64,000 nt of DNA from an uncultured Marinobacterium sp. GTDB lineage: Bacteria; Pseudomonadota; Gammaproteobacteria; Pseudomonadales; Balneatricaceae. The stretch covers positions 1 through 64,000 of the forward strand of contig CANMWJ010000015.1 in assembly GCA_947501565.1 (NCBI GenBank), in the 5' to 3' direction. Every line of letters begins with the position of its first letter. Within the stretch, counting starts at the first letter, position 1. Of the stretch, positions 51,583 through 60,037 are shown one piece after another. A program made the position numbers and the translations under genes. Under the pieces are notes generated by a model. It was not told where the DNA came from. It ran no database searches and worked only from the letters and a program-made list of their open reading frames with translations.

Positions 51583-53115
51583 TCAGCTCGCTACGCAGCT
51601 ACGTACGGAGTTGTCTGCCGGTTTAGACTCTGCCGCTTTGTTCTCGCGTGGATCAACCACACGTACGGTTGCGACTTTGTTTTGGGTGAAGAAGTCGATC
51701 GCGTCTTTACCCTGCACCTTGTTGTTGCCCACCAGAGAGCCTTTGATACCGCCGAACGGCAGGTATGGGTGCGGTGCGCAGATACCGACGTTGACGCCGA
51801 CCATGCCTACATCCGCTTCGTTGATGAACTTCTCGATGTAGAAGGCGTTCTGGGTGAAGATCACCGCGCCGTTGCCCATATCGTGGTTCTTAACCATACG
51901 CAGGGCGCCGTCGATGCAGCCCACTTTCATGATGCTCAGTACCGGGCCGAAGATCTCTTCGCGCGCGATCTGCATGCATGGCGTAACGTCGGTGAAGACG
52001 GTTGGGCCTACGAAGTAACCATCTTTGTTGGCGTCGCCGACCTCTGGGTTACGACCGTCCAGTGCCAGGGTCGCACCGCCTTCCACACCGATGTTGATGT
52101 AGTTCTCGATACGCTCTTTGGCGTTTGCGGAGATCACCGGGCCCATGAATACGTCAGGATCCATCGCATCACCCACGGTCACGGATTTGGACGCTTCCAG
52201 CAGGCGCTCAACGAACTCGTCGTAGATCTCTGGTACAACCGCGATGTTGGATACCGCCAGGCAGCGCTGACCGGCAGAGCCATAACCGGACATCAGGATG
52301 TTCTCGATCAGCAGATCCATCGGGGCGTCTTCCATCACTGCAGCGAAGTTTTTGGCTCCGCCCAGCAGCATGGTCTTCTTGCCATGACGGCCGCAACCCT
52401 CTGCAATCGCTTTTGCAGTTGGGGTGGAACCGACCAGACATACACCCGTTACGTTTTCGTCGTCGTACCAGGCTTCTACGGTTTCACGGTCGCCGTGTAC
52501 GATGTTTACAACGCCGTCTGGCAGGCCGATATCCTGCATCAGCTGCATCATCTTCTGCATGAACAGCGGGGATTCAGTGGATGGCTTGTACACGAAGGTG
52601 TTGCCGGTGCCGATGGCGAATGGGATGAACCAGCCGAATACCAGGGCAGGGAAGTTGAACGGTGCCACACCGCAGAACACACCCAGCGGAGATTTGATCA
52701 GGCGGCCGTTGATGTTGTTGGCGATGCCCTGCACGGTGTCACCCTGGATCAGCGCTGGGATGGTGCACGCCATCTGCAGGATCTCGATTACGCGACCCAC
52801 TTCACCACGGGCTTCAGCGATATGTTTCGCCTGGTCGATGGCGATGGACTCGGCCAGCATCTCTTTGTTGTCCTGCATCGCCTGGTACATTTTGAAGATG
52901 TAATCCATACGCTTCGGCAGTGGAGTTGCGCTCCACGCCGGGAAAGTTTCAGCCGCAGCAGCTACAGCCGCACGGGAGGTTTCAGGTGAAGACAGCGGTA
53001 CTTCCCCGATCACCGCGCCGGTGGACGGGTTACGCAGCGGCTCGTACTGGCCGTTGCTCTCATCTACCCATGCGCCGTTGATGTGGTTTTTTATTTTGAT
53101 GTATGGGGTCGTCAT
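51583..53115 (-). CDS. mmsA: CoA-acylating methylmalonate-semialdehyde dehydrogenase
   Basis: A 510-residue aldehyde dehydrogenase converting methylmalonate semialdehyde or malonate semialdehyde to propionyl-CoA or acetyl-CoA with NAD and CO2 release. Signature segments: NHINGAWVDES at the start, PFNFPALVFGWFIPFAIGTGN and the catalytic Cys285 in GSAGQRCLAVS. The general-base Glu of other ALDHs is absent, as expected for MmsA (LLGGAKN replaces ELGG). It could finish beta-alanine breakdown begun by the omega-aminotransferase (inference). It shares a promoter motif with TRAP operon 2. Confidence 0.92.
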   Translation of the reverse strand: MTTPYIKIKNHINGAWVDESNGQYEPLRNPSTGAVIGEVPLSSPETSRAAVAAAAETFPAWSATPLPKRMDYIFKMYQAMQDNKEMLAESIAIDQAKHIAEARGEVGRVIEILQMACTIPALIQGDTVQGIANNINGRLIKSPLGVFCGVAPFNFPALVFGWFIPFAIGTGNTFVYKPSTESPLFMQKMMQLMQDIGLPDGVVNIVHGDRETVEAWYDDENVTGVCLVGSTPTAKAIAEGCGRHGKKTMLLGGAKNFAAVMEDAPMDLLIENILMSGYGSAGQRCLAVSNIAVVPEIYDEFVERLLEASKSVTVGDAMDPDVFMGPVISANAKERIENYINIGVEGGATLALDGRNPEVGDANKDGYFVGPTVFTDVTPCMQIAREEIFGPVLSIMKVGCIDGALRMVKNHDMGNGAVIFTQNAFYIEKFINEADVGMVGVNVGICAPHPYLPFGGIKGSLVGNNKVQGKDAIDFFTQNKVATVRVVDPRENKAAESKPADNSVRSCVAS

Positions 53116-53162
53116 GAATCAGTTCCTGTCGTTAAGATTGTTGGGTTCTTAGCTCATGGAAC

Positions 53163-53225
53163 CAATATAAAATCGCCGCTCACAGGACCTATAGACCCAA
53201 CCCGGACCTGATCAGTGGTTCCAGG
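53163..53225 (-). promoter_or_regulatory. mmsA promoter motif shared with TRAP operon 2
   Basis: On the plus strand: CAATATAAA, then ATAGACCCAACCCGGACC (53191-53208), then GTTCCAGG ending at 53225. The same three blocks in the same order and near-same spacing occur at 59082-59146 upstream of dctP copy 2. A MocR regulator encoded at 60038 is the candidate binder. Confidence 0.6.
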
Positions 53226-53329
53226 GGTAACTTTATGTTTTTGAATGATAAATTGGGTGGTTTGATGCGGGATTAAGCGTGCAGTGTGGGGCTAAAATCA
53301 TAGCGGCGGATGCATGTGAACGGCATTTT

Positions 53330-53357
53330 AAAAAGCCATCACCCTGAGGGTGATGGC
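53330..53357 (-). terminator. Rho-independent terminator
   Basis: Minus strand GCCATCACCC-TCA-GGGTGATGGC followed by five T residues, about 60 bp after the stop of the repeat-protein gene. The interval 53226-53417 otherwise shows nothing. Confidence 0.85.
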
Positions 53358-53417
53358 TTGGGCCTGACTGTTGGAAAGTTCTCCGAGTTAGATCCTTACC
53401 AGAAGCCGTGACATTGA

Positions 53418-55373
53418 TTACCCATCTGCCTTAGAGGACGCGTGTTCGCTAACCTTATCGCCAACGTCTGACTCCTGTATCAGGCCGGACTCAACCTGCT
53501 GATGCAGCTCGGTCACGACACATTTCATGTATTGGCCATGATTTCTGTAGTCGCCATCGGTTGGGCAGTGCAGGGCGAGCGACTGATCGCTGGTGCAGCC
53601 ATGACTGTTGATCTGCTCTAGCAGAGGTGTTTCCGGGCAATGGTCTGCAGTATCTGCAACGTTGTCATTGTCATCGTCGGTATCGCACTGATCGCCGTAC
53701 TCATCCATGTCGAAGTTGGCCTGATACGGGTTATAGGTTTGCGGACAGTTGTCGCTTTCATTGCCTACACCGTCTTCGTCGATATCGTTGTCACAGGCGT
53801 CGCCGATACCGTCGCCGTCAAGATCAGCCTGGTCAGGATTTGGGGTGTAGCGACAGTTGTCCTGTTCGTCGAGAACGCCGTCGTTATCAGCGTCGATCAC
53901 TGCAGGTTCGACAAATGCAAAGATAGAGAAGCCGTTTGTAATACCGCAGATTGTGTTGGTTGTCGTATCCGGATAACCCACCGATGTAATGTCTACCCAG
54001 TCGCATATGTTCTGAGCTGAGCATTCATAGTGGTAGAGCTTCAGGTCGGTTTCAGAGTCGATATCCAAAGGATCGTAGCCGAAACATACCTCTGCCGAAT
54101 CAAATTCAGCGGTGGAACGGATATCAAAGTACAGTGGCACGCCATCCGTTTCTGCAACCTTAAAACCTCCCGGAGGGTTGGGACCTTCCGAAGAGCTGCT
54201 CACGGTTGTGGTCCCTTCGGTTGAGACGTTATCAAAGGTCAGGGTACCAATCTCACCGTTACTGGCGTCATAGAAGGTTTGTTCCACTCCGCTACCGCTG
54301 GGCGTGCTTTCCAGTTGGCCCAGGCTGACGGCCATCGGGATGGTTGATGTTGTGCCGCGTGTATCGATGATCGTAAGGCTTGGTCTGCGGGTATATTCGC
54401 CTGCTTCGCCACGTATCAGAATCGATAAAGGGCTGGTTTCCTGACCGGGTGCGGCTGTGTAATTCATGCGGATTCGTTGGCGGGCATCGCTGGTTTGCGC
54501 ACTGTAGGCGATGGAGCTGATGCCGATCGGATCACCGTTGCTGTCTGTTTCTCCCGCGGTGATAATCTCTAGTTCAACAAGGTCGATAATGACCTCCGCC
54601 TCAGATGTCTGAACCACAAAGGGATCTATAAACTGAGTTTGCCGCTGAATTTCGGGTTCCACCGGTCCGGTCAGAGTGAACTGGATCGGGCTCTGTGTGG
54701 GATCACCCCATATATGTTGGTATTGCCACTGGCTGCCTTGCTCCGACCAGTTTACATACCAGGATGAGAGACTCGCCATCTCATCGATTGGCAGAACAGA
54801 AAAGTAGCCGCCGTATTGATTCAACGTGCTGCTTGAGGTTGCTAATCCATCGTAGGGCGGATAGCAGTAAGGGCACGCCCGTTGCCAGGTTTTCATATTA
54901 ACGGTAACGCTGTGATTCACGTCTGTTCGAATATCAGAAAGATCCCATAGGCCTTCAAAATGCATATCGCCGCTTGCAGCACCCACGGTTCTTGTAAAAT
55001 TAAGCGTGCCAGATTCGCCATCAGCCAGCGATATTGTGGTCCACCTGTTAGGGTCAAAGCCTTCAGTAAAAAAGGTTACTGAGTCTGAAGGTAAATCTCC
55101 GGCCGCAAAGGTTGTCGTAACCGTTAGCCTGTAGGTATTCGGGTCTAGTTCTGTATAGCTATAGGCTTCATCTCGCGGTAATTGGGTGAGTTGATAGCCG
55201 GGATACAACGCGATGCGGTGTGAGCGACGGACGACGTTACCGCCAAAGGTGTCCACGCCGTACAGCCTTACATCCCCGCTCAGGGAGGCTGTGCCAGCAT
55301 GTGAAACGGTTAATCCAGGGGATAAGGTCGCAGAAAGAATACCTATACCAGACAAAAGTGCTTTGACGTTCAT
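53418..55373 (-). CDS. Exported protein with thrombospondin type 3 repeats
   Basis: A 651-residue secreted or surface protein. Signal peptide about residues 1-26, a long beta-rich region with no domain I recognise, then a Ser/Thr-rich segment. A C-terminal block (about 495-590) of calcium-binding thrombospondin type 3 repeats follows: DADNDGVLDEQDNC, DLDGDGIGDACDND, DEDGVGNESDNCPQT, FDMDEYGDQCDTDDDND. Pro/Cys pairs (CPYCYPPYDG) occur in the first half. Probably a calcium-stabilised envelope or extracellular protein. The start has GGAGGAG upstream. Confidence 0.75.
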   Translation of the reverse strand: MNVKALLSGIGILSATLSPGLTVSHAGTASLSGDVRLYGVDTFGGNVVRRSHRIALYPGYQLTQLPRDEAYSYTELDPNTYRLTVTTTFAAGDLPSDSVTFFTEGFDPNRWTTISLADGESGTLNFTRTVGAASGDMHFEGLWDLSDIRTDVNHSVTVNMKTWQRACPYCYPPYDGLATSSSTLNQYGGYFSVLPIDEMASLSSWYVNWSEQGSQWQYQHIWGDPTQSPIQFTLTGPVEPEIQRQTQFIDPFVVQTSEAEVIIDLVELEIITAGETDSNGDPIGISSIAYSAQTSDARQRIRMNYTAAPGQETSPLSILIRGEAGEYTRRPSLTIIDTRGTTSTIPMAVSLGQLESTPSGSGVEQTFYDASNGEIGTLTFDNVSTEGTTTVSSSSEGPNPPGGFKVAETDGVPLYFDIRSTAEFDSAEVCFGYDPLDIDSETDLKLYHYECSAQNICDWVDITSVGYPDTTTNTICGITNGFSIFAFVEPAVIDADNDGVLDEQDNCRYTPNPDQADLDGDGIGDACDNDIDEDGVGNESDNCPQTYNPYQANFDMDEYGDQCDTDDDNDNVADTADHCPETPLLEQINSHGCTSDQSLALHCPTDGDYRNHGQYMKCVVTELHQQVESGLIQESDVGDKVSEHASSKADG

Positions 55374-55768
55374 GTGTTCACTCCTCCTTAGTGGGCTGCG
55401 GATTGGCATGCACAACCGATTGAGTGACCCTTGCAGAACAGCTTGCAGTGTCAGATTACGGTGGGAAGTTTGGGGCTGCTTTAAATTTGTTGTGTGAGGG
55501 TTTTTAACCCTGCGGTTTATATATCCCTTTAAAACAGCTCGCTAATTAAGGTTTTTCGAACTCATTAATGGGGTGAGGTGCCATTTTAAGACAATGAAAA
55601 CTCAACGAGCTGATTCATTGACGCTGGTGGCCTTTGAATGAATATTCGAAATATGTAGGTACAAGTTAGTCTTATATCCAGAGGGATACCTAGGACTATT
55701 TTGTAAATGCATAGCACTATTTTGACCGACCGATTTTAATTCAAATGGTATGTAATGCTTTTAACCAT
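55374..55768. other. Intergenic region upstream of the repeat-protein gene
   Basis: About 395 AT-richer bases between the repeat-protein gene (reading leftward) and the TRAP 2 terminator. It must hold the promoter of the repeat-protein gene; I see no convincing ORF, repeat or operator. Confidence 0.4.
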
Positions 55769-55793
55769 AAAAAAGCCCCCGCAGAGCAGGGGC
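55769..55793 (-). terminator. Rho-independent terminator of TRAP operon 2
   Basis: Minus strand GCCCCTGC-TCT-GCGGGGGC followed by six T residues; similar in sequence to the TRAP 1 terminator. Confidence 0.85.
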
Positions 55794-55853
55794 AAACTGA
55801 CTTCGCATGGTCAGAGAACATGAACGGAGAGGTAATCGCGTTCAGTGTCAGTA

Positions 55854-57155
55854 TCAATATCCCATCAGCAGCTTAGGTAGGAAGAGCGATAGCTCCGGCA
55901 CAAAGGTGACCAGGAACACCATCGGCAGGTGACCGAAGCAGAGGAATTTCAACGTGGGTTTGATGTAACGGTCCAGTGATAACTTGCCGACCCCGCCCGC
56001 CATATAGAGCATCGGTGCACAGGGCGGTGAGACGTTACCCAAGCCCAGATTCACACCCACAACCGCTGCAAAGTGGATCGGGTCGATCCCCAGCTCGTTG
56101 ATGATCGGCAAAAAGATGATCGCGGCCAGCACGCTGCCGGAGATGTCATCGACGATCATGCCGATCAGCAGCAACAACAGATTAATCAACAGCAGCAGGA
56201 CGTATTTGTTCTCAGAGACCGTCAACAGCGCCTGGGCCAGGTCGCGTGGAACCTGCTCCAGAATCATGGCGCGGCTCATAATGAACAAGAAGAAAAGCAC
56301 GGCCATGATCGAACCGGTCATGGTGACTGCGCGTACGGTGACGGCCCCCAGACTTTTCAGCGACATGCCTTTATAGATAAATAGACCCACCGGGATCGCA
56401 TAGATCACTGCAATCGCCGCCGCTTCGGTTGGTGTCGCGATACCGCTATAGATAGCACCCAGAATGATCAGGGGCATCAGCAGGGCGAACGCCGCGTGGT
56501 AACCGGTTTGGGCAACGCCTTTGGCGGCTTCTTTAAACGGCAGTGGAGCTTCTACTTTGATGTTCTGATCGTTGCGCAGGAACCAGATGTTCAGCGCGCA
56601 GTACACCAGCGTCAGCAGGATGCCGGGAATGATGGTCGACAGGAACGCCGCACCCACCGACAGACCACCAGTGATAGAGAACACGATCATCGGAATGCTT
56701 GGCGGGATCAGCAGTGCCAGCACCGAGGAGCAGGCTACCAGTGCAGTCGCGTGACCTTCCGGATAACCCTCGCGCACCATACGTGGAATCATGATCTGGC
56801 CCACCGCCGCAATCGCAGCAGAAGAGGAGCCGGATATTGCACCGAACAGGGCGCAGGTCAGCACGGTGACTGCACCCAGGCCGCCTTTGATACGGCCGAC
56901 GATAGAGTTTACGAAGTTCAGCAATCGCTCCGATATTCCGCCTTCCGCCATTAAGAGCCCGGCGAAGATAAACAGGGGCAGGGCGAGCAGGGCAAAGCCG
57001 CTGGCGGTTTTGAAACCATGCGGAATCAGGAACGAGATGTTGTTGCCAGTGAAGAACGCAAACAGCACCGCACCGATGCCGAAGGCAAAGGCCACCGGAA
57101 TTTCGATCAGAATCAGGACGATGACAATGAGCATCGAGATCAGAAATAACGTCAT
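55854..57155 (-). CDS. dctM: TRAP transporter large permease (DctM), copy 2
   Basis: A 433-residue permease almost identical to copy 1 (about six amino-acid changes, such as FLTG/FFTG, RNDD/RNDQ, FKDA/FKEA, LGSV/LGAV). Its 5' part, about 56884-57155, is also nearly identical at silent sites, whereas the middle and 3' parts show many silent differences, suggesting recent gene conversion. It is last in the dctP-dctQ-dctM operon and starts 3 bases after the dctQ stop. Confidence 0.93.
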   Translation of the reverse strand: MTLFLISMLIVIVLILIEIPVAFAFGIGAVLFAFFTGNNISFLIPHGFKTASGFALLALPLFIFAGLLMAEGGISERLLNFVNSIVGRIKGGLGAVTVLTCALFGAISGSSSAAIAAVGQIMIPRMVREGYPEGHATALVACSSVLALLIPPSIPMIVFSITGGLSVGAAFLSTIIPGILLTLVYCALNIWFLRNDQNIKVEAPLPFKEAAKGVAQTGYHAAFALLMPLIILGAIYSGIATPTEAAAIAVIYAIPVGLFIYKGMSLKSLGAVTVRAVTMTGSIMAVLFFLFIMSRAMILEQVPRDLAQALLTVSENKYVLLLLINLLLLLIGMIVDDISGSVLAAIIFLPIINELGIDPIHFAAVVGVNLGLGNVSPPCAPMLYMAGGVGKLSLDRYIKPTLKFLCFGHLPMVFLVTFVPELSLFLPKLLMGY

Positions 57156-57158
57156 CGC

Positions 57159-57830
57159 TTATACCTCCTGAGCGACTTGCTTGCGGGCACGACGGGTGCG
57201 GCGCAGGTCGCGGAATTCATTGATGGTTTCCAGCAGGAAGTAACCCACCATCATCGCAAAACCGACGATCATGCTGGCGCTCCAGACGCCACGCGGCCAA
57301 CGCAGGTTGACGGAAACACGGCCCCGATCGATCTCTTTCAGCGCGTATTTACAGGCGAAGTAACCGAAGACAATTGCGGCGATCATGCAGGTAATGGAGC
57401 CGATAAAGCGGATGACGTTCACTTTGTACGGGTCTTTAACCACCAGGCTGACGATACCGCCGTGGATATGTTCACGCTCGCGGGTGGCGTACCCCATGCC
57501 GAGGAAATAGACCCAGACGGCGAGCAAAATGGACGCTTCTTCGATGCCGGTGAACGGTGATTCCAGCACGTAACGCATGATCACCTGAGAGAACATCAGA
57601 AAGGCCAGGCCCATGCCGGTCATTACCATCATGGCGCGGAACAGCCAGTTGAGCAGACGCTCAAAACGCATCAGGTAGCCATCAACTCTGTTGTTGGGCT
57701 GTTCCGGAATGGCGTGCAGGTGTGGAGGAATCGGATGGGCGCTGAGATCCGGATCGTAGTCGTAGATCTTCGTCTCACCGACCGGTGTTGAAACGGGTTT
57801 GAGAGGTTCAGAGATTTTTTCGTGTTGCAT
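57159..57830 (-). CDS. dctQ: TRAP transporter small permease (DctQ), copy 2
   Basis: A 223-residue four-helix subunit, a close paralogue of the 3751-4431 protein. The N-terminal 50 residues vary between copies while the membrane part is conserved (FTGIEEASILLAVWVYFLGMGYATREREHIHGG). Start MQHEKISEP has an AGGATC ribosome site. Confidence 0.92.
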   Translation of the reverse strand: MQHEKISEPLKPVSTPVGETKIYDYDPDLSAHPIPPHLHAIPEQPNNRVDGYLMRFERLLNWLFRAMMVMTGMGLAFLMFSQVIMRYVLESPFTGIEEASILLAVWVYFLGMGYATREREHIHGGIVSLVVKDPYKVNVIRFIGSITCMIAAIVFGYFACKYALKEIDRGRVSVNLRWPRGVWSASMIVGFAMMVGYFLLETINEFRDLRRTRRARKQVAQEV

Positions 57831-57854
57831 GGTTCTGATCCTGAAGAGAGTTTC

Positions 57855-57921
57855 CGGAGAGGTATCGCCGCGTTCCTCAACCCGGCCAGTCGGGAGAACC
57901 GGGTTGAGGAGGCGATACCGG
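57855..57921 (-). promoter_or_regulatory. Long intercistronic stem-loop between dctP and dctQ (copy 2)
   Basis: GGTATCGCC (57861-57869) pairs with GGCGATACC (57911-57919), enclosing CCTCAACCCGG / CCGGGTTGAGG (57875-57909), about 20 bp in total. Same position as the hairpin of copy 1 but of unrelated inner sequence, so the structure rather than the sequence is conserved. Confidence 0.65.
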
Positions 57922-57942
57922 AACGGTTAAGACGACTTAGGA

Positions 57943-58959
57943 TCAGTTGATGCCGGCGATTTCACGCATCATGGTCATGATTTTTTTGCCCACGATGCCT
58001 TCCATGTACGGCCACTCTTTGGAGTACAGGATCTCTTTTGCTTTACCCATCTGCTCTGGGCTCAGTTCAACCACGTTGATACCGGCGCCGCGTACTTTCT
58101 TCAGGAAACCTTCGTCGATCGCCTGCGCTTCATCCCACACGGTCTGCATGGTCGCGTCAGCCGCCGCCATCAGCTTGGTGCGCTCTGTGTCAGACAGGTC
58201 TTCCAGCCAGGACTTGTTCACTACCCAGAAGGCGTGCTCGAAGTAGTCCTTGGTCAGGATGTAGGCTTCGATGACGTCGCGCATCTGCCAGATCTCAACA
58301 GATGGCGCGGTACCACGGGCGTCGATCGTGCCCAGCTGCAGCGCGGTGTACAGCTCGGAGAACGGCATTGGAACCGGGGTGAAACCGAAGCTCTTGTAGC
58401 GCTCGATACCGATCGGGATCGCCGGTACGCGCATCTTGATGCCCTGGCCGTCTGCCGGGAAGTTGGTCGGTACCGCTTCGATGCCCTTACGGGTGGCGAT
58501 GGAGCCGAAACCGGTTGGGATCACACCCAGCACAACCAGATCCAGGTCACCCAGAATCTCGTTGTAGATATCGGTCATCTTGCCGTTCGGGCCGTATACC
58601 TCGCGCGCTTCCTTCCAGTCGTCGACCACGTAGCTCAGCCAGGAGAGGTCCAGACGCGCATCGTATTCAGATGCACCGAAGCTCATGGTCATCGGTACCA
58701 CGCCTTCCATGCTCTGCTCGAAGATGGACGCCCAGTCACCCAGAGAACCACCCGGATGGTAGTCCACCTCGATGGAGGAACCCTGTTTCTTCAGCTCGTC
58801 GGTGAAGGTCATGGATGTCATGTGGAAGATATGGTCAGACGGATAGGCGTGGGCGAGCATCAGCTCTTCAGCCGTCGCAGACTGTGTAGCAGGGAGAGTC
58901 AGTGCCGCGGAAATTGCGCAAGCAGAGAGTGCTTTTTTGAAGGTAGTTTTAATTGTCAT
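57943..58959 (-). CDS. dctP: TRAP transporter substrate-binding protein (DctP), copy 2
   Basis: A 338-residue periplasmic receptor with a signal peptide (about residues 1-30), LAHAYPSDHIFHMTS, the ligand-loop segment GIKMRVPAIPIGIERYKSFG and SELYTALQLGTIDARGTAPSVEIW. It differs from copy 1 at many positions in the ligand lobes (VDGRSFGP versus IDARGTAP, VPPVQIG versus VPAIPIG), so the two systems probably recognise related but distinct acids. The leader before the ATG is shared with copy 1. Confidence 0.92.
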   Translation of the reverse strand: MTIKTTFKKALSACAISAALTLPATQSATAEELMLAHAYPSDHIFHMTSMTFTDELKKQGSSIEVDYHPGGSLGDWASIFEQSMEGVVPMTMSFGASEYDARLDLSWLSYVVDDWKEAREVYGPNGKMTDIYNEILGDLDLVVLGVIPTGFGSIATRKGIEAVPTNFPADGQGIKMRVPAIPIGIERYKSFGFTPVPMPFSELYTALQLGTIDARGTAPSVEIWQMRDVIEAYILTKDYFEHAFWVVNKSWLEDLSDTERTKLMAAADATMQTVWDEAQAIDEGFLKKVRGAGINVVELSPEQMGKAKEILYSKEWPYMEGIVGKKIMTMMREIAGIN

Positions 58960-59081
58960 AGTGACCTCTAATATTTTTTATTGTTGTGACACAGGTCCGG
59001 TACTAAGCGTGTGTTAAACACCCAGTATTCGCAGAGCGCTGCAGAACCCTTTGCGGTGTTCCGGTGGTTGCTGCTCTTGAA

Positions 59082-59146
59082 ATCAATATAAATTTCGGCC
59101 GAAGAGAGCCAATAGACCCAACCCGAACCGAAAATGTAGTTCCAGG
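59082..59146 (-). promoter_or_regulatory. TRAP operon 2 promoter motif shared with mmsA
   Basis: Plus-strand blocks ATCAATATAAA, ATAGACCCAACCCGAACC (59112-59129) and GTTCCAGG (59139-59146) match the mmsA promoter at 53163-53225. They are absent upstream of TRAP operon 1. Confidence 0.6.
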
Positions 59147-59332
59147 CTGGATGCCTTGTGGTTATTGGGGTGTAGAGGAGTGTGTGATCTTAAATTGTGC
59201 AGGTTGGTTGCTGAAAAAATGAGCTTTGGTACCAACTGGTCGCGGGGGTAAATACCAGCAGTTGGCCCGAGTAGAGGCCGGAAATTAAAGGCAAAAAGTG
59301 GTGGTTTTTTGTTCAGAGCGGGGATGATTCAG

Positions 59333-60034
59333 GTAGGTTGGCGACGAGCGAAGCGACTCCCAACAAAACAATCTTTGGGCGAGTGATGGGTAATAGGTAA
59401 TTAGGTAATAGGTGTTGGGCTTCGCTGCGCTCAGGCCAACCTACGAGTGCGGAGTGATGCCCGGCAATTGGGGGGAGGTTAACGATTGTGTTGGGAGTCG
59501 CAGGCGCTCGTCGCCAACCTATTGGAGGTGTGGCGATTTGGATTATGTGTTGACGGGATTGAGTTGGGCTTCGCTGCGCTCAGGCCAACCTACGAGTGTG
59601 GAGTGATGTTCGGCAACTGGGCAGAGGTTAATGATTGTGTTGGGAGTCGCTGGCGCTCGTCACCAACCTACGTCAAGGTGTGGTGATTTAGATATTGTGT
59701 TGAGGGAATGGTGTTGGGCTTTGCTGCGCTCAGGCCAACCTACGAGTATGGAGTGATGCTCGGCAATTGTGCGGAGGTTAATGATCGCGTTGGGAGTCGC
59801 TGGCGCTCGTCGCCAACCTACAGGAAGCTGGATATTGTGTTGGGCTTTGCTGCGCTCAGGCCAACCTACGAGTGGAGAGTGATGCTCAACATTGGATGGG
59901 AGGTTAACGATTGTGTTGGGAGTCGCTGGCGCTCGTCACCAACCTACAGGAAGCTGGATATTGTGTTGGGCTTTGCTGGGCTCAGACCAACCTACGGAAC
60001 AGGGTAGGTTGGCCATCACGCAGTGATGCCCAAC
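59333..60034. repeat. Tandem array of REP-like units
   Basis: One GGTTGGCGACGAGCGAAG unit (59333-59365) is followed by alternating units: TTGGGCTTCGCTGCGCTCAGGCC type starting at 59413, 59562, 59712, 59838 and 59964, and TTGGGAGTCGCTGGCGCTCG type at 59489, 59639, 59790 and about 59914. A closing GGTTGGCCATCACGCAGTGATG unit lies at 60003-60034. Repeat periods are about 149, 150, 126 and 126 bp. Open frames across it are by-products of the repeats. The last unit nearly touches the MocR gene stop. Confidence 0.88.
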
Positions 60035-60037
60035 ATC

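Noticed and set aside
59412-60007. Open reading frames across the repeat array
   Set aside because: They translate the same repeat unit several times, lack ribosome sites and have no independent coding signal.
59333-60034. Repeat array considered as a CRISPR array
   Set aside because: The units are palindromic, of two alternating types with 126-150 bp periods, and the sequences between them are also related to each other. No cas genes are present. It fits REP/BIME repeats.
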